In this document: piece by piece, positions 61,249-64,000 of the stretch | Position numbering within the stretch: position 1 is the first letter of the stretch | Layout: the number at the start of each line of letters is the position of its first letter | Assembly (NCBI GenBank): GCA_944381405.1 | Contig: CALWLA010000003.1 | Location: 1-64,000, forward strand | DNA from: an uncultured Lachnospiraceae bacterium | Lineage (GTDB): Bacteria; Bacillota; Clostridia; Lachnospirales; Lachnospiraceae | Reading direction: 5' to 3' | DNA: 64,000 nucleotides | Notes under the pieces: generated by a model | Seen by the model: the letters and a program-made list of their open reading frames with translations, nothing else | Databases searched by the model: none | What the model was told of the DNA's origin: nothing | Translations under genes and position numbers: made by a program

Positions 61249-64000
61249 ATGAAAGCAGAATTATTTCCATTTCAGAAAAGAGCTTTAAGCGAGCTCAGAA
61301 TGAAATCAGCGGAAGCTGTGTATCGATATGGTCGCTCTCACTCCAAGCAGGTTGTTTCTTTTACGGCTCCTACAGGTGCGGGAAAAACAATCATTATGGC
61401 GGCCTTGATCGAAAGTATTTTCTTTGGGGATGAGGTATATCCGGAGCAGCCGGAAGCAATCATCGTATGGCTTTCTGATTCCCCGCAGTTAAATGAGCAG
61501 TCAAAAGATAAGATTGACTTGAAAGCCGATAAGATCCGTTTAGGACAGTGTGTAACTGTGCAGGACGATTCCTTTGACCAGGAGATGTTTGATGATGGGC
61601 ATATCTATTTTCTGAACACACAGAAGCTGGGGAAGAGTTCAAATCTTACAAAGCACACGGATAACCGCCAGTATACAATCTGGGAAACGTTGGCAAACAC
61701 GGCACGTGACAAGAGCGACCGTCTGTATTTCATCATTGACGAAGCACATCGAGGCATGCAGGGGCGTGAAGCGGGACGTGCTACAACCATCATGCAGAAG
61801 TTTCTTAAAGGAAGTCCGTCAGATGGCATTGAAGCTATGCCGGTGGTTATCGGTATGTCTGCTACATCAGCACGGTTTAACGCATTGGTACAGGGCATTG
61901 CATCCGATACACAGTACGTTGTGGTTACAACGGATGAGGTCAGAGCTTCTGGACTCTTGAAGGATCGAATCGTCATCTCCTATCCGGAAGAAAACTCCGG
62001 GAACAAAGATATGGCTGTGCTTCAAGCGGCAGCGGATGAATGGAAGGATAAATGGGATCATTGGTACCAGTATTGTTATGAGCAACACTATGCTTATGTG
62101 AATCCAATTTTGGTTATCCAGGTTCAGAATGCGACATCGTCCTCGATATCTGCGACTGATCTTGATGATTGCGTCCAGAAGATTGAGGAACGAACAGGAA
62201 TCCGTTTCCAGGAAGGCGAAGTGGTTCATACCTTTGGAGACGCAAATAACGTGATCCGGATCAATGGTTTGAATGTACCATATGTGGCTCCTTCAGCGAT
62301 TGTAGAAGATAAGCGAATCAGAGTTGTTTTCTTCAAAGAGAGTTTGTCTACCGGCTGGGATTGCCCGAGAGCAGAAACGATGATGTCTTTCCGACATGCT
62401 ACGGATGCAACATATATTGCTCAGCTCCTTGGCCGTATGATTCGTACACCGATGCAGATGCATATTCAGGTGGATGAGACATTGAATGATGTACATCTGT
62501 ATTTGCCGTATTTCAATTCTGATACCGTAAAGGAAGTTGTGGAAGAATTGCAGAATGCCGAAGGCGGCGATATTCCGGCAGATATCTATGGGGAGTCTCT
62601 CGATACCAGAGTAATGGATACATTGTCTGTTAGACCGCGAAGCTCAGCTAGCGGTGGAACAAGACATACACCTGCCTATCCGGGACAGATGTCAATGTTT
62701 GATTTGCCAGGTGGAACACAGCCTATGGAACTGCATGATGGCGGTGCTACTCCGTATGGCAGTGGCGGACAGACTGGAACTGCTTCCGGCGTTCGCGAAG
62801 CGTCATCCTTCAGCACAGGTACAAGGGGTACACAACAGGAAAACCCGCAGCAAGTTCAACCTGCACAGAATGCGGATCGGCCGAGTGCAGCAGTACCTTC
62901 GTCAGGGGCATCACAAGCAGCTCCGGAAGGTCAAACAGCACAATCAGAGCCGGAATATGTTCAGGAGTCTTTCATTGACACCTTAGATCGAGAGGGTGTC
63001 GTAAAAGCAATCAATGATTCCGGACTTCTTTCATACGATGTAAGGAACGTCAGAATCAATAACTATTTGAATTCGCTGTACAGTTTGGCAAGACTTCTCA
63101 GACAGTCCGGGAAATACCAGGATGCCACAGATGATGTTCTGGAAGAAATCGTAAAGATGATCCGTGAGTATGTGGGTGATCTGAAGAGAGATGGAAAATA
63201 TGACGATATGGCAAAGAAGATCATGGAATTTCAGATGAAATCCCAGGTCTTTGATGTGTTTGGAGAAACTGTAGACGATAACATTGTCCATATGTTCATA
63301 TCTACAACGGATATTGATATTGACCGGCAGTTCCGCCATGCTGAAACAAAGCTGGGGAATGAGGGCGTAGGCAATAAGTATGGACATTATTATTACGATG
63401 AGGATGATCCGAATGCATATAAGATCGATGTAATCTTGTATGCCTCTAATGATGACTGCTATGCACGCCTCCTGGCTTACGCAGAGAAGGCATTCCATAA
63501 GATGAATGATAATTATCGTCGGAAGATTGTCGGCCTGGGTGATCGTTTTATTAAACAGTATGATGCAATTGTCTCCAATGGAGATGTTGTCAGTAAGCAT
63601 AACTTCCGCCTGCCTGAGACCATCAGCTTACCACATGAAGTGAATGGCAAGGATTATGATGATCATCTTTTCGTAGACGACTCCGGAAAAGCACGTATCA
63701 ATCTGAATACTTGGGAAGAAGGTGTTCTTGTGGAGGAACAAAGTCAGGCAGATTATGTTTGCTGGCTGAGAAATCCTCCGAGAAAGCCTTGGTCCCTCTG
63801 CATTCCGTATGAGATGGGCGGAGAGCAGAAGCCGGCGTATCCGGATTTCGTGATCATCCGTAAAGACAGCGATGATGAGTATGTTGTGGATATTCTGGAA
63901 CCGCACGATCCTACAAGAATTGACAACCTTGGAAAGGCCAGAGGATTTGCAGAATATGCAAGGCAGAATCCGGGTGTAGGACGCATTCAGCTGATCCGAA
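61249..64000 (+). CDS. Type III-like restriction helicase-nuclease (Res), 3' end outside window
   Basis: At least 917 residues, cut by the window end. Superfamily 2 helicase: Walker A TAPTGAGKT (39-47), FIIDEAHRGMQG, VVIGMSATSARF, STGWDCPRAETMMSF and LLGRMIRTPM. A Gly/Ser/Gln/Pro-rich linker of about 110 residues follows near 465-575. Near 864-880 PDFVIIRKDSDDEYVVDILEPH is placed like a PD-(D/E)xK nuclease, but the lysine is not in the usual spot. It would translocate and cut unmethylated DNA with Mod. Start follows GGGAGGT and touches the mod stop. Confidence 0.88.
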   Translation, partial: MKAELFPFQKRALSELRMKSAEAVYRYGRSHSKQVVSFTAPTGAGKTIIMAALIESIFFGDEVYPEQPEAIIVWLSDSPQLNEQSKDKIDLKADKIRLGQCVTVQDDSFDQEMFDDGHIYFLNTQKLGKSSNLTKHTDNRQYTIWETLANTARDKSDRLYFIIDEAHRGMQGREAGRATTIMQKFLKGSPSDGIEAMPVVIGMSATSARFNALVQGIASDTQYVVVTTDEVRASGLLKDRIVISYPEENSGNKDMAVLQAAADEWKDKWDHWYQYCYEQHYAYVNPILVIQVQNATSSSISATDLDDCVQKIEERTGIRFQEGEVVHTFGDANNVIRINGLNVPYVAPSAIVEDKRIRVVFFKESLSTGWDCPRAETMMSFRHATDATYIAQLLGRMIRTPMQMHIQVDETLNDVHLYLPYFNSDTVKEVVEELQNAEGGDIPADIYGESLDTRVMDTLSVRPRSSASGGTRHTPAYPGQMSMFDLPGGTQPMELHDGGATPYGSGGQTGTASGVREASSFSTGTRGTQQENPQQVQPAQNADRPSAAVPSSGASQAAPEGQTAQSEPEYVQESFIDTLDREGVVKAINDSGLLSYDVRNVRINNYLNSLYSLARLLRQSGKYQDATDDVLEEIVKMIREYVGDLKRDGKYDDMAKKIMEFQMKSQVFDVFGETVDDNIVHMFISTTDIDIDRQFRHAETKLGNEGVGNKYGHYYYDEDDPNAYKIDVILYASNDDCYARLLAYAEKAFHKMNDNYRRKIVGLGDRFIKQYDAIVSNGDVVSKHNFRLPETISLPHEVNGKDYDDHLFVDDSGKARINLNTWEEGVLVEEQSQADYVCWLRNPPRKPWSLCIPYEMGGEQKPAYPDFVIIRKDSDDEYVVDILEPHDPTRIDNLGKARGFAEYARQNPGVGRIQLIR

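Overview
The window reads as a chromosome segment of a Gram-positive anaerobe of the Clostridia, most likely a Lachnospiraceae gut bacterium. The grounds are lipobox lipoproteins with acidic Ala/Glu/Thr linkers, strong AGGAGG ribosome sites, a V-type ATPase, a DUF5711-like protein, a two-cluster ferredoxin, and the general look of the proteins. The genus is not resolved. The first 53 kb are moderately GC-rich housekeeping and transport genes. From the 3' end of rlmD (about 52.9 kb) to the window end the base composition becomes AT-richer and the content switches to defence and mobile-type genes.

Layout. 1-5.5 kb: phosphorus acquisition (truncated ABC ATPase, phosphonatase phnX, then pstSCAB-phoU behind an 11-bp-phased array of TTTACA boxes). 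5.6-6.9 kb: a fucO gene with its middle deleted, abutting an arsenite methyltransferase whose frame is interrupted by a UGA followed by a bacterial SECIS-like hairpin. 7-13.3 kb: an XRE-cupin regulator and a potABCD operon with two PotD copies and an unusually long PotA. 13.3-19 kb: M18 aminopeptidase, MutY, two purine-type permeases and a phosphoribosyltransferase. 19.1-22.1 kb: a secreted metallophosphatase behind a second Pho-box-like array, plus a YibE/F protein. 22.3-28.1 kb: a decay zone with several genes carrying internal deletions (RhuM/Fic, YhcG, nitroreductase) among intact ones (AlkD-like, LMW phosphatase, GT2, ZIP). 28-34.7 kb: small metabolic and repair genes. 35-44 kb: a V-type ATPase operon G/H-I-K-E-C-F-A-B-D with a Na+-type c-subunit ligand set. 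44-53 kb: nucleotidyltransferase, DUF5711, ROK kinase, orphan histidine kinase, a HtrA-like protein lacking its catalytic residues, YhaM and RlmD.

53-64 kb: SymE-like protein and partner, an unknown minus-strand gene, a structured intergenic region, a large ImmA/IrrE-type metallopeptidase divergent from an XRE regulator - TcmP - radical SAM - type III-like Mod - Res cluster. The Res gene runs off the window. This last cluster is the best candidate for an incompletely described system: TcmP looks like a methyltransferase fold with an altered SAM-binding loop, and its radical SAM partner has CX3CX3C cysteine spacing.

Two themes run across the window. One is a phosphate-starvation regulon recognisable from phased repeats at two separated loci. 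The other is repeated loss of gene interiors with both ends kept, which is either real reductive decay or an assembly artefact and can be tested with reads.
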